From NCBI RefSeq assembly GCF_030814995.1, contig NZ_JAUSVX010000012.1:234616-298615 (forward strand): a stretch of 64,000 nt of DNA. Direction: 5' to 3'. The stretch comes from Labrys wisconsinensis (GTDB lineage Bacteria; Pseudomonadota; Alphaproteobacteria; Rhizobiales; Labraceae). The position numbers and the translations under genes are program-made. Positions within the stretch are counted from its first letter, which is position 1; each line of letters begins with the position of its first letter. Under the pieces are notes generated by a model, which was not told the origin of the DNA, made no database searches, and saw only the letters and a program-made list of their open reading frames with translations. Of the stretch, positions 44,171-53,177 are shown piece after piece.

Positions 44171-44187
44171 TAGGAGCCAAGCCTACC

Positions 44188-44496
44188 ATGAGGCAGAACG
44201 CAGCCATGATGAAGCATCCCGCACATCCCGGCACGGTGCTGAAGGAAGCAGTGCTCGTTCCGCTCGGGTTGAGCGTCAGCGAGGCGGCTCAACGGCTGAA
44301 GATGTCCCGGCCGGCGCTATCACGCGTGCTGAACGGGCGCGCCGCCATAAGCCCCGACCTCGCGCTCCGGCTGGAAGCAGCCGGCGTCAGCGAGGCCAAG
44401 TTCTGGCTGACCATGCAGCTCAATTACGAGCTGGCCCGGGCGCGCGAGCACCAGCAACCGGCGGTGGCACCGATCCAGGCGCGCGAAGCGGCGTAA
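44188..44496 (+). CDS. HigA-family antitoxin, solitary
   Basis: 102 residues. An HTH_3 domain of the HigA/VapI kind: HPAHPGTVLKEAVLVPLGLSVSEAAQRLKMSRPALSRVLNGRAAISPDLALRLEAAGVSEAKFWLTMQ. Residues from about 85 are a disordered Gln/Ala tail. No HigB toxin is present in the 66 bp upstream or downstream, where such genes normally sit. It may be an orphan regulator, or an antitoxin for a toxin elsewhere. ATG 44188; ATG 44206 and 44209 are alternatives nearer the usual family start (MMKHPAHPG). Confidence 0.88.
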   Translation: MRQNAAMMKHPAHPGTVLKEAVLVPLGLSVSEAAQRLKMSRPALSRVLNGRAAISPDLALRLEAAGVSEAKFWLTMQLNYELARAREHQQPAVAPIQAREAA

Positions 44497-44511
44497 GGCC
44501 GCCCAGCCCGC

Positions 44512-46119
44512 TCACAGCGACAGCTTGCGCTCGTAGAGATCCGGCAGGTCGTTCTCGATCAGCACGACGTCGCCCGTCCTGAGATTGCTGCCCATCCAGG
44601 CCTGGGCATCGCGGAAGGCGGCGCATTCCACCACCTCGCCGTCGGGGTTGCCGGCCTTGTAGGCTTCGATGAAGGCCTCGATCCGCGCCGGGGCGACGGC
44701 GAGGAGGATATCGACCTTGCCGGCCGCCCTGGCGCCGACCTTGCGGTGCACGGCCTCGTGCGCCTCGCCGAGCTCGACCATGCCGGGCGTCACCAGGATG
44801 CGGCGCCCGCCTTGGCCGACCAGCAGCGGCAGGATGTCGAGCGCCGAGGCGAAGCCGGCGGGATTGGAATTGTAGCCGTCGTCGACGATGGTGACGCCGT
44901 CGCCCTGGCGCTTGACCTCCAGCCGATGGGCGATCTGCGGCGTCGACTTCATCGCCACCAGCGCGGTCTCGGCGTCGACGCCCATGGCCAGCGCCGTGAC
45001 GAAGGCGAGGGCCATGTTGCGACCGTGGTGCAGGCCGTAGAGCGGCGCGAACAGCGTATGGTCCTGGCCCTCGAAGGTCAGGGCGACGCGGATGCCGTCC
45101 TTCTCCTGCACGGCCGCCGTGATCCGGGCATCGCTCCCCTCCCCCTCGCCCACCAGCACCATCGATGCGCGGTGCGCGTCGGAGAAGGCCTTGGCGTCGG
45201 CGAAGGCCAGAACCTCGTCGTTGACGATGGCCTTGCCGCCGCGCGCGATCGCCGCCTCCGGCAGCTCGAACTTGGTGCGCGCCACCGCGTCGAGCGACTT
45301 GAAGCGCTCGTAATGGGCCGGCCCCACCGCCGTCACCACGGCGATGTCGGGCGGAGCAAGGCGGCAGAGCCGCGCGATCGAGCCGGGGCCATAGGCGCCC
45401 ATCTCGACGACGAAATGGCGGTGATAGGGCTCAAGGCGCTCGCGCACGATGCGGGCGATGCCCATCGGCGTGTTGACCGAGCCGGGGGTGATGATCGCCG
45501 AGCCCGTGCTCTCCAGGATATGGCCGAGGATGTGCTTGGTCGAGGTCTTGCCGTAGGAGCCGGTGACGCCGACCACGACCGGCGCGAGGCGCTGCAGCTT
45601 CTCGTGCGCCTCGTTCCAGAAGCCCTGCTGGATGCGGTCCTCCTGCGGCTGCAGGATCATCACGGCGGCGACCAGGGCGAGGGGCGCGCCCTGCACCCAG
45701 GCGACGATCGCCACCGGCGGAACGGCCAGCGCCGCCGCGAGGAGGCCGACCAGGATCAGGAGGCCGAAGGCGAGGCGGAAGATGCGCGTGGCGCGCTGCG
45801 TCATCGCCAGCTTCTTCTTGCCCTCCTTGCGCGGGTCGCGCTCGCGCCAGGCGGCCACCAGCAGCGCCAGGGCCATGAAGCCGGCGAGGACGATGGCCGG
45901 GACGGGATAGATCAGCGACAGGGCGAACAGCGCCAGCAAGGCCAGCGAGGCCCGCCGGTCGAAGGTCTGGGTGCGCAGCATCCAGGTGAGGAAGCGGCCG
46001 CCGTCATACTCCTCCTGCTGGAAGATGTGCAGGTAGGTCATCAGCCGCCGCCAGGCGAAGACGGCGAAGCCGGCGAGGACCAGCGCGAAGGGCACATGGG
46101 GTTCGAGCGCTTGGAGCAT
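44512..46119 (-). CDS. Membrane-anchored MurF-like Mur ligase
   Basis: 535 residues. About five N-terminal membrane helices (9-25, 57-75, 76-92, 113-132, 133-155) precede a Mur ligase domain with P-loop GVTGSYGKTSTKH (184-196), VVEMGAYGPGSIARL, TAVGPAHYERF, the central domain RNMALAFVTALAMG and C-terminal IVDDGYNSNPAGFASALDIL. The ligase domain is closest to MurF (D-Ala-D-Ala adding). Cytoplasmic MurF lacks membrane helices, so this is a divergent membrane-bound ligase with unknown acceptor. Its ATG overlaps the hydrolase stop (TGATG). With the adjacent hydrolase and D,D-dipeptidase it suggests a cell-wall amide-bond pathway. Confidence 0.88.
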   Translation of the reverse strand: MLQALEPHVPFALVLAGFAVFAWRRLMTYLHIFQQEEYDGGRFLTWMLRTQTFDRRASLALLALFALSLIYPVPAIVLAGFMALALLVAAWRERDPRKEGKKKLAMTQRATRIFRLAFGLLILVGLLAAALAVPPVAIVAWVQGAPLALVAAVMILQPQEDRIQQGFWNEAHEKLQRLAPVVVGVTGSYGKTSTKHILGHILESTGSAIITPGSVNTPMGIARIVRERLEPYHRHFVVEMGAYGPGSIARLCRLAPPDIAVVTAVGPAHYERFKSLDAVARTKFELPEAAIARGGKAIVNDEVLAFADAKAFSDAHRASMVLVGEGEGSDARITAAVQEKDGIRVALTFEGQDHTLFAPLYGLHHGRNMALAFVTALAMGVDAETALVAMKSTPQIAHRLEVKRQGDGVTIVDDGYNSNPAGFASALDILPLLVGQGGRRILVTPGMVELGEAHEAVHRKVGARAAGKVDILLAVAPARIEAFIEAYKAGNPDGEVVECAAFRDAQAWMGSNLRTGDVVLIENDLPDLYERKLSL

Positions 46120-46892
46120 CAGCTTTCCAGCATCTGGCTCACGGCATAGGTGACCTGCGGGCCGCCGTCGGTGAGGATGGTGTAGTGGTCGAGGCCGGGG
46201 ATGATCCTGAGGCTGGCGTTCGGGATCAGCCGGGACAGGCGCTCGCCGAACTCGGGCGGCGTCTCGGTATCCTTCTCGCCATAGATCAGCGTCGCCGGGC
46301 AGCGGATCGCCTTGACGCCCTCGGTCTGGTCCTCGGACACCACCTTGACGAAGATCGGCCGCATCGCCCCGGCATTGCGGTAGTCGGCCGAGCCGTAGCG
46401 GGCCTTGCGGGCGCTGACGTCGACGCCGAGCTTCTCCAGGAGCTTCAGGGTCTTGAAGGCGCGTACCCGGAGCCACAGCCGGAACGCTTCCAGCGGGCTG
46501 CGCTTGCGCTGCAGCCCGGCGCCGGCGACCAGCACCAGGGCGTCGATCGCCTGCGGGTGACGCGCGGCCAGGCGCATGCCGACCCGGCAGCCGAAGGAAT
46601 GGCCGACCCAGATGCGCCGCCCGCGCGGCAGGCCCGCCAGCCATTCGGCCATGGCGTCGGCATAGTCGGCCGTGTCCCAGTCCTGCGGCGGGCGCGGGCT
46701 CTCGCCGAAGCCGGGGAAGTCGACGAGCACATGGGCGGCGGCCCCGGCCAGCGGCCGGGCGAGCGGCAGGAAGGCGTTGTGGTCCTGGCCCCAGCCATGG
46801 GCCCAGATCACCAGCGGCGGCTCGCTCGGCGCCCGGCCCAGCGAGGCGAAGGCGTGAGCCGCGCCCTTGGCGGTGAAGGTCGGAAGCGTCAC
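46119..46892 (-). CDS. Alpha/beta hydrolase
   Basis: 257 residues from GTG 46892; the preceding gene stops at 46903, and GGGG lies upstream. Alpha/beta-hydrolase fold: oxyanion region WAHGWGQDHNAFLPLARPLA, nucleophile elbow VGHSFGCRVG (Ser), acid in LIYGEKDTETP, and histidine in PGLDHYTILTDGG. Substrate unknown. Located between a VanX-type peptidase and the membrane Mur ligase, with overlapping or nearly overlapping ends, so the three are one operon. Probably cytoplasmic (no signal peptide). Confidence 0.88.
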   Translation of the reverse strand: MTLPTFTAKGAAHAFASLGRAPSEPPLVIWAHGWGQDHNAFLPLARPLAGAAAHVLVDFPGFGESPRPPQDWDTADYADAMAEWLAGLPRGRRIWVGHSFGCRVGMRLAARHPQAIDALVLVAGAGLQRKRSPLEAFRLWLRVRAFKTLKLLEKLGVDVSARKARYGSADYRNAGAMRPIFVKVVSEDQTEGVKAIRCPATLIYGEKDTETPPEFGERLSRLIPNASLRIIPGLDHYTILTDGGPQVTYAVSQMLES

Positions 46893-46902
46893 GTCGTCCC
46901 CG

Positions 46903-47712
46903 TCAAGCCATGCCGGCCGGCAGGCGCGTGGTGCCATACCAGGCGGCGTGCGGCGCGCCGGCCGCGCCGGCCTCCTGAAGCGTCAGCACGTGGAGCTGCG
47001 TGCCGTAGTCGAAGTGCCAGAATTCGTAGGCATAATTGGTGAATCCGGCGTTAACCATGGCATTGACCAGGACGCGCCTGACGAGAAGGCGGGGATCGTC
47101 CGGCGCGATGCGCCCCGCGGCGAGCAGCCGCTCGTAATGGTCGGTAAAGGAACGCTCGTCCGCCTCGTCGAAGCCGGCGCCGTGGTCGGGCATCGCGCCC
47201 GTGCCGGCATCGACCAGCATCACGTCGACCGAGCCGCCGGTGGAGTGGATCGGCCAGGTCGTGTCGTCCTCGGGATCGAAGCGACGCGGATCGGCGACGA
47301 AGGTCCTGACCAGGGCCTCCAGCCCGGCCTCGTCGAGCTCCGGGCGCTCGCGGGCGAGCTTGTCCCAGAAGTAAGACCAGAGGCCGGCCTGGGTCTCGAC
47401 CGGGCGCCAGGCGTCCAGGGTCTTGAGGCGCAGGCCGCGCGGGCCGAGCGCCGCGTCGGCTGCCTTGAGCCGCGCCACCACGCCGGCCCGGGCCGCGACC
47501 GTGGCCACCGCCCCGGCGATCGGCGCGTGGTAGGGAGCGTTGAGGCCGTCGGTGCGGGCGTACCAGGCCTCGGCCAGCAGACCCTCCCCCGTCAGCTCGA
47601 CCAGCGGCTCGGCCCAGCGCGGATCGGCGCGGTCGAAGCGCACGAAGCGGCCGTCGGACGCGGCGCCGGTCGAGGGCGCGCGCAGCGGCAGGGGAGCGAG
47701 AAGATCGGGCAT
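46903..47712 (-). CDS. D-alanyl-D-alanine dipeptidase, VanX/DdpX type (M15D)
   Basis: 269 residues. Zinc-site features of the M15 family are PIHSTGGSVDVMLVDAG (His and Asp ligands in the SxHxxGxAxD-like motif, here HSTGGSVDV) and YEFWHFDYG (ExWH motif, Glu base and His ligand). LKTLDAWRPVETQAGLW gives the substrate-arginine segment. No signal peptide, so cytoplasmic action on D-Ala-D-Ala from wall recycling is likely; DdpX has this role in E. coli. The GGSVD variation at the first motif is worth noting. ATG 47712 chosen as start of the conserved region. Confidence 0.88.
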   Translation of the reverse strand: MPDLLAPLPLRAPSTGAASDGRFVRFDRADPRWAEPLVELTGEGLLAEAWYARTDGLNAPYHAPIAGAVATVAARAGVVARLKAADAALGPRGLRLKTLDAWRPVETQAGLWSYFWDKLARERPELDEAGLEALVRTFVADPRRFDPEDDTTWPIHSTGGSVDVMLVDAGTGAMPDHGAGFDEADERSFTDHYERLLAAGRIAPDDPRLLVRRVLVNAMVNAGFTNYAYEFWHFDYGTQLHVLTLQEAGAAGAPHAAWYGTTRLPAGMA

Positions 47713-47883
47713 GGCCCGCCCCTTAGCACGCCGCCGCGCACGGGGGCAACCCGCAGATTGGCGGCGGCGTCCACCCATGCGGCCCGCCCATGGCCGCCCC
47801 GCGTCCGGCCGATTGTCAGGCCGGCATGGCGCCTCTAAGCAGAGGGACGAGGCTTCCCCGCCCACGACATCCCGGCACCGATC

Positions 47884-49044
47884 ATGTCCAGCCCGCAGCC
47901 CCGCCCCCTCGCCCTGGCGACCGGCGGCCTCCTCGCCCTCGCGGTCGCCATGGGCATCGGCCGCTTCGTCTACACGCCGATCCTGCCGGCCATGGCCCAG
48001 GCGCTCGGCCTCGGCAAGGGGCAGGCGGGGATCATCGCCGGCGCCAATTTCGCCGGCTACCTCGCCGGCGCCCTGATCGCCAGCACATCCGCCCTGCCGG
48101 GCCCGCGGCGGGCCTGGCTGCTGGGCGGGCTCTGCGCCAGCGCGGCGACCACGGCGGCGATGGCGCTCGCCTCCTCGGTGGCGGCGATGTCGGTGCTGCG
48201 CTTCGCCGGCGGCCTCGCCAGCGCCTTCGTGCTGGTCTTCGCCTCCGCCCTGGTGCTCGAGCGGCTGGCGCAGGCGGGCCGCGCCGGCCTATCCGCCGTG
48301 CTGTTCGCCGGGGTCGGCGTCGGCATCCTCGCCTCCTCCGGCGTCGTCTCCTCCCTGGCCGCCTGGGCCTGGGACTGGCGCAGCCAATGGCTGGCCTGCG
48401 GCCTGGTCTCGGCACTCGTCATTCCGGCGGTCGCCGTGCTGGTGCCGCCGGCGGGCGAGGCCCGGGCGGCCGGCTCCGACGCTCCGGCAGGCCCGGCCGA
48501 TCGCCGCCTGCGCCTGCTGATCCCGGCCTATGGCCTGTTCGGCGCCGGCTATGTCGTCACCGCGACCTTCCTGGTGGCGATCGTGCGCGACAGCGCCGCC
48601 GCCCGGCCGCTGGAGCCCTATGTCTGGGCCGTGGTCGGCCTCGCCGTGCTGCCCTCGATCTGGGTCTGGAACCGGATCGCCGCCCGGCTCGGCCTCTACG
48701 CCGCCTTCGCCCTCGCCTGCCTGGTCGAGGCTGCCGGCGTCGCGCTCAGCGTCACGGGCTGGGCGCTCGGCCCGGTGGTCGGAGCCGTGCTGCTCGGCGG
48801 CACCTTCATGAGCATCACCGCCCTCGGCCTGATCGCCGCCCGCTCGCTGGCGGCGGCCAACCCGCGCCGGGCCGTGGCGCTGATGACGGTGGCCTTCAGC
48901 ATCGGCCAGATCGTCGGCCCGATCTTCGCCGGCATCGCCTTCGACCTCACCGGGAGCTTCGTCGTGCCCTCGCTGGCGGCGGCCGCCGCGCTGATCTTGG
49001 CGGCGGGGCTGGTGGCGCGCCTCGGACGTCCGCTTGCGGCGTGA
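47884..49044 (+). CDS. YbfB/YjiJ-family MFS transporter
   Basis: 386 residues, twelve predicted helices. Begins LALATGGLLALAVAMGIGRFVYTPILPAMAQALGL, a hallmark of the YbfB/YjiJ group, then AGIIAGANFAGYLAGALIA. The second half has VAFSIGQIVGPIFAGIAFDLTGSF. Substrate unknown. It is divergent from the dipeptidase gene over 171 bp and convergent with the acyl-CoA dehydrogenase gene. Confidence 0.92.
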   Translation: MSSPQPRPLALATGGLLALAVAMGIGRFVYTPILPAMAQALGLGKGQAGIIAGANFAGYLAGALIASTSALPGPRRAWLLGGLCASAATTAAMALASSVAAMSVLRFAGGLASAFVLVFASALVLERLAQAGRAGLSAVLFAGVGVGILASSGVVSSLAAWAWDWRSQWLACGLVSALVIPAVAVLVPPAGEARAAGSDAPAGPADRRLRLLIPAYGLFGAGYVVTATFLVAIVRDSAAARPLEPYVWAVVGLAVLPSIWVWNRIAARLGLYAAFALACLVEAAGVALSVTGWALGPVVGAVLLGGTFMSITALGLIAARSLAAANPRRAVALMTVAFSIGQIVGPIFAGIAFDLTGSFVVPSLAAAAALILAAGLVARLGRPLAA

Positions 49045-49059
49045 GGCCCACTCCCTCGT

Positions 49060-50274
49060 TCAGAAGAACGCCTGGATCCCGGTCTGCGCCCGGCCAAGGA
49101 TCAGGGCGTGCACGTCGTGCGTGCCCTCATAGGTGTTCACCGTCTCGAGATTCTGCGCCACGCGCATGACGTGGAACTCGTCGGCGATGCCGTTGCCGCC
49201 GTGCATGTCGCGGGCCATGCGGGCGATGTCGAGCGCCTTGCCGCAATTGTTGCGCTTCATCAGGCTGATGGCCGGCGGCGCGGCGGTGTGTGCGTCGAGC
49301 AGGCGGCCGAGCTGCAGGGCGCCGAACAGACCGAGGGTGATCTCGGTCTGCATGTCGGCGAGCTTCTTCTGGATCAGCTGGTTGGCGGCCAGCGGCCGGC
49401 CGAACTGCTTGCGGTCGAGCGTGTACTGGCGCGCCCGGTGCCAGCAGAACTCGGCGGCGCCCATCGCGCCCCAGGCAATGCCGTAGCGTGCCTTGTTGAG
49501 GCAGCCGAACGGGCCGCCGAGGCCCTTGGCGCCCGGCAGCAGGTTCTCCTCCGGCACGACCACGCCGTCGAGCACGATCTCGCCGGTGATCGAGGCGCGC
49601 AGCGACAGCTTGCCCTCGATCTTCGGAGTGGAGAAGCCCTTGGCGCCGCGCTCGACCACGAAGCCGCGAATGACGTCGTCGAGCTTGGCCCAGACCACGG
49701 CAATGTCGGCGATTGGCGAATTGGTGATCCACATCTTCGAGCCGGTCAGCTCATAGCCGCCGGGGACCTTCCTGGCCCGGGTCTTCATCGAGGCGGGATC
49801 GGAGCCGGCGTCCGGCTCGGTCAGGCCGAAGCAGCCGACGAGCTCGCCGGCCGCGAGCTTGGGCAGCCACTTGTGCTTCTGCTCCTCCGAGCCGTAGGCG
49901 AAGATCGGGTGCATCACCAGCGAGGACTGCACCGACATGGCCGAGCGGTAGCCGGAATCGACGCGCTCCACCTCGCGCGCCACCAGGCCATAGGCGACAT
50001 GGCCGAGGCCGGCGCCGCCATAGGCCTCTGGGATGGTGGCGCCGAGCAGGCCGAGCTCGCCCATCTCGGTCATGATGGCGCGGTCGAAGGTCTCCTCGCG
50101 ATAGGCCTGCAGCACCCGCGGCATCAGCCGGTCCTGGGCATAGTCGCGGGCGGTGTCGCGGACCAGCCGCTCCTCCTCGGTCAGGGCGCCTTCCAGGTTG
50201 AGCGGATCAGCCCAGTCGAAGCCGTCGCCGGCCTTGCTTCCTTCGCTGGTGAGCTTGATCGCCGCTTCTGCCAT
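49060..50274 (-). CDS. gcdH: Glutaryl-CoA dehydrogenase (acyl-CoA dehydrogenase family)
   Basis: 404 residues. Opens [36 protein letters not shown], then [47 protein letters not shown], flavin motif [33 protein letters not shown], and the C-terminal catalytic region [24 protein letters not shown] with base E383. The TYEGTHD pattern with this spacing is typical of glutaryl-CoA dehydrogenase, which oxidises and decarboxylates glutaryl-CoA to crotonyl-CoA in lysine/tryptophan catabolism. AGGGAGGA precedes the ATG. Adjacent genes (CUT2 importer) seem unrelated. Confidence 0.93.
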   Translation of the reverse strand: MAEAAIKLTSEGSKAGDGFDWADPLNLEGALTEEERLVRDTARDYAQDRLMPRVLQAYREETFDRAIMTEMGELGLLGATIPEAYGGAGLGHVAYGLVAREVERVDSGYRSAMSVQSSLVMHPIFAYGSEEQKHKWLPKLAAGELVGCFGLTEPDAGSDPASMKTRARKVPGGYELTGSKMWITNSPIADIAVVWAKLDDVIRGFVVERGAKGFSTPKIEGKLSLRASITGEIVLDGVVVPEENLLPGAKGLGGPFGCLNKARYGIAWGAMGAAEFCWHRARQYTLDRKQFGRPLAANQLIQKKLADMQTEITLGLFGALQLGRLLDAHTAAPPAISLMKRNNCGKALDIARMARDMHGGNGIADEFHVMRVAQNLETVNTYEGTHDVHALILGRAQTGIQAFF

Positions 50275-50348
50275 GGCTGGTCCTCCCTGTCGCAACGGGG
50301 GCGGACATTGGTCGCGTGCCGCGGCGAGGTCAAGACCGATCGCTCGGG

Positions 50349-50378
50349 GCATGCAGGGGCCTGCACGCCCCCGCATGC
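50349..50378 (-). terminator. Stem-loop after the CUT2 permease gene
   Basis: 12-bp arms with one mismatch (50349-50360 and 50367-50378) around a 6-nt loop lie 12 bp beyond the permease stop on the minus strand. No T-run. Likely end of the ABC operon before gcdH. Confidence 0.45.
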
Positions 50379-50390
50379 CTTGACGCACTC

Positions 50391-51422
50391 TCAGCCGGCT
50401 GCCGGGCCGCTCTCGTCGCGCAGGCGCTGGGCGTAGACGTTGATGATCAGCGCGATCAGGAGGATCAGGCCGCGGATCAGGATCTTCAGGAAGCTGTCGA
50501 TCTGGATGTGGTCGAGCCCATTGTTGAGCACGCCGAGGACGCAGAGGCCGACGATGGTGTTGCCGATGCCGCCGCGCCCGCCGAACAGGCTGGTGCCGCC
50601 GACCACCACGGCGGCGATGGCATCGAGGAGATAGCCGTCGAACTCGTTCTGCTGGGCGCTGCCGAAATGGGCGACGCCGACCATGCCGGCCACGCCCGAG
50701 CACACCGCCGAGATCACCAGCACGGCGCCGAGGATCAGCTTGACGTTGACGCCGGAATATTCCGCCGCCTCGCGGTTGCCGCCGACCATGAAGACGTAGC
50801 GGCCGAAGCGCGTATAGGTCAGCGTGACGTGGCCGACGATCAGGAACACGGCGAGGACGAGCACGATCCAGGGCACGCCGCCGATGTCGCCCGAACCGAG
50901 CGTGGTGACGATATCCGGCACGGCATAGGCGATCTGGCCGCGCACCAGCATGGCGCAGATGCCGGCGCCGATCTGCATCATGGCGAGCGTCATGATGAAG
51001 GAGGGAATGCCGATCGCCGTGGTGCCGAAGGCGTTGATCAGGCCGAGGGCGGCGCAGGAGAGCAGCGCGAACACCACCGCGAGCCAGCCCGGCAGCGGCA
51101 CGTTGGCGATGTTCACATAGGATTCCTGCAGGGTGAAATAGGCGACGACGATGCCGGTGGCGTTGGCGATGGCCGCGACCGACAGGTCGATCTCGCCGCA
51201 CAGGATCACGAAGGTCAGCCCGACCGCCATGATGCCGGTGACCGAGATCTGCGTGAGGATGTTGGACGCGTTGTCGAGCGTGGCGAAGGACGGGCTGGCG
51301 ACGCTGAAGAACACCAGCAGGAAGATCAGCGTCACGAAGGGGGCGATGTTGCGCATCTGGCTGCGCAGAAAGGCGCCGGGGCCGGACGGGGTCCGCACTG
51401 CGCTGGTCTCCTGAACCGTCAT
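50391..51422 (-). CDS. Ribose-type ABC permease (RbsC family)
   Basis: 343 residues, about ten membrane helices. Markers are [42 protein letters not shown] (the G(E)IDLSVG motif of CUT2 permeases), [22 protein letters not shown] and [23 protein letters not shown]. It forms the channel with the RbsA-like ATPase encoded just upstream (13-bp gap). Sugar specificity unknown; ribose, xylose and other monosaccharides or cyclitols are typical of the class. Confidence 0.94.
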   Translation of the reverse strand: MTVQETSAVRTPSGPGAFLRSQMRNIAPFVTLIFLLVFFSVASPSFATLDNASNILTQISVTGIMAVGLTFVILCGEIDLSVAAIANATGIVVAYFTLQESYVNIANVPLPGWLAVVFALLSCAALGLINAFGTTAIGIPSFIMTLAMMQIGAGICAMLVRGQIAYAVPDIVTTLGSGDIGGVPWIVLVLAVFLIVGHVTLTYTRFGRYVFMVGGNREAAEYSGVNVKLILGAVLVISAVCSGVAGMVGVAHFGSAQQNEFDGYLLDAIAAVVVGGTSLFGGRGGIGNTIVGLCVLGVLNNGLDHIQIDSFLKILIRGLILLIALIINVYAQRLRDESGPAAG

Positions 51423-51435
51423 GTCGAAACCCTTC

Positions 51436-52956
51436 TCACGCCGCTTCCAGCAGCCGGTCCTTGCTGATCGTCTCGCTCGCGAACTCGCGCACGATCCGCC
51501 CCTTCTTCATCACCAGCACCCGGTCGGCGAGGGAGAGCACCGTCTCGGGCTCGGCCGAGACGACGACGACGCCGATGCCCCGCTCGCGCAGGCCCCGCAC
51601 GATCTGCACCACGTCCTCCTTGGCGCCGACGTCCATGCCGCGCGTCGGCTCGCTCAGCACCAGCACCTTGGGCGGATGGGTGAGCCATTTGGCCAGCGCC
51701 ACCTTCTGCTGGTTGCCGCCGGAGAGGGCGCCGAGCCGCGCCTCGACCCGGGGCGGGCGGATGTGCAGGCTCTCCACATGCGTCCTGGCGATGGCGCGCT
51801 CGGCCGCCGGCCTGAGCCAGAGCCGGGAGATGCGCTCGAGGATGCTGATCGAGACGTTCTTGTAGACCGGCTCCTGGTGGAACAGCATGGCGCGGCGGCT
51901 CTCGGGCACGAAGGCGATGCCGGCTCGGCGGGCCTGCGCCGTGTTGCGCAGGCGCATGGGCACGCCGCCGACCGCGAGGGCGCCGCGCTCGGCCTTCAGC
52001 TTGCCGAACAGGGTGCGCGCCAGCTCCAGCTGGCCGCAGCCCATGAAGCCGTAGATGCCGAGCACCTCCCCGGCCCTGACGTCGAGCGAGACGTCGGCAT
52101 AGGCGCGGCCGAAGCCGAGCCCGCGCGCCGACAGCACCACGGGTGCGTCGGGCTTGGAATCGAGCGCGATGGCGCCGGTGTAGCTCTCCTCCAGGTCCTC
52201 GTGGCCGAGGCCGATCATCCGCTCGATCACCCAGCCCTTGTCGATGCCCTCGGTGCCGTGGGTGACGATGCGCCGGCCGTTGCGGAAGATCGTCACCGTG
52301 TCGGAGATGGAGAGGATGTCTTCCAGGAAGTGGGAGATGAAGACGATGCTGCGCCCGCTCGCCCTGACGCCGCGCAGCACCTCGAACAGGCGCTGCACCT
52401 CCGGCGGCGACAAGGCCGAGGTCGGCTCGTCGAGGATGACGATGCGCGCACCGGAGAAGAGGACGCGCGCCAGCTCGATCAGCTGCTGCAGGCCGATCGG
52501 CAGCGAGCCCATGCGGGTGCGCGGGTCGACGTCGATGCCGAGGCTCTTGAGCTGCTCGCGCGCGCCGCGCGTCATCGCCGCCCAGTCGACGATGCCGAGG
52601 GCATTGACCGGCTGCTTGCCGAGATAGACGTTCTCGGCGACGCTGAGATCGGGCGCGATGCTGAGCTCCTGGTGCACCATGCCGATGCCGGCGGCGAGGG
52701 CGTCGCGCGCCGAGCGGAAATGCACCTCGCGGCCGTCGATCAGCATGCGGCCCTGGTAGTCGGTGTGGACCCCGGCGATGATCTTCATCATCGTCGACTT
52801 GCCGGCGCCGTTCTCGCCGACCAGCCCGTGGATCTCGCCGGCGCGCAACACGAAATCGACGTCGCGCAGGGCCGCGACGCCGCCGAAGGATTTCGAGATG
52901 GTCGCCATCTGCAGGCGTGGCGTTTCGCCGGTCGCAGCCGCGGCGTCGGGCGTCAT
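51436..52956 (-). CDS. Sugar ABC ATPase with two nucleotide-binding domains (RbsA family)
   Basis: 506 residues. First half: Walker A VGENGAGKSTMMKIIAG, IGLQQLIELARVL in place of a canonical signature, Walker B IVILDEPTSALSP. Second half: a degenerate Walker A (YGFMGCGQLELAR), signature LSGGNQQKVALAKWL and VLVLSEPTRGMDVG. One degenerate half is normal for RbsA/XylG-type ATPases. It drives uptake through the RbsC-like permease. The binding protein lies 221 bp upstream on the same strand, separated by a strong hairpin. Confidence 0.95.
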   Translation of the reverse strand: MTPDAAAATGETPRLQMATISKSFGGVAALRDVDFVLRAGEIHGLVGENGAGKSTMMKIIAGVHTDYQGRMLIDGREVHFRSARDALAAGIGMVHQELSIAPDLSVAENVYLGKQPVNALGIVDWAAMTRGAREQLKSLGIDVDPRTRMGSLPIGLQQLIELARVLFSGARIVILDEPTSALSPPEVQRLFEVLRGVRASGRSIVFISHFLEDILSISDTVTIFRNGRRIVTHGTEGIDKGWVIERMIGLGHEDLEESYTGAIALDSKPDAPVVLSARGLGFGRAYADVSLDVRAGEVLGIYGFMGCGQLELARTLFGKLKAERGALAVGGVPMRLRNTAQARRAGIAFVPESRRAMLFHQEPVYKNVSISILERISRLWLRPAAERAIARTHVESLHIRPPRVEARLGALSGGNQQKVALAKWLTHPPKVLVLSEPTRGMDVGAKEDVVQIVRGLRERGIGVVVVSAEPETVLSLADRVLVMKKGRIVREFASETISKDRLLEAA

Positions 52957-53124
52957 CGGGCATTCACCATGGGTTCGCTTGGAGCAAAGCGCGCTTGGAT
53001 GGAACCGCTGCCTTGCTCTCGCTCCTTGCTTCGACGCGTCCTTGCAATCTTTGGCGGTTCCGCCCGATCGCTAGATGCTTCAGGCGCGGCTTCGCCTGTC
53101 CTCGGCGCGTGCCGCGCCGTGAGA

Positions 53125-53153
53125 GGCCCGGGCGGAGCCGATCCGCCCGGGCC
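53125..53153 (-). terminator. Stem-loop between binding protein and ATPase genes
   Basis: A perfect 12-bp stem (GGCCCGGGCGGA 53125-53136; complement 53142-53153), 5-nt loop, lies 24 bp past the binding-protein stop on the minus strand; no T-run. Probably stabilises the binding-protein mRNA and lowers read-through into the ATPase/permease genes, as at 26236-26269. Confidence 0.6.
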
Positions 53154-53177
53154 GGTTCCGACCGATCCGCCGCCGCG

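Noticed and set aside
44122..44187. Missing HigB toxin gene before the HigA-like gene
   Set aside because: Only 66 bp with a direct repeat; no room for a toxin and no remnant recognised.
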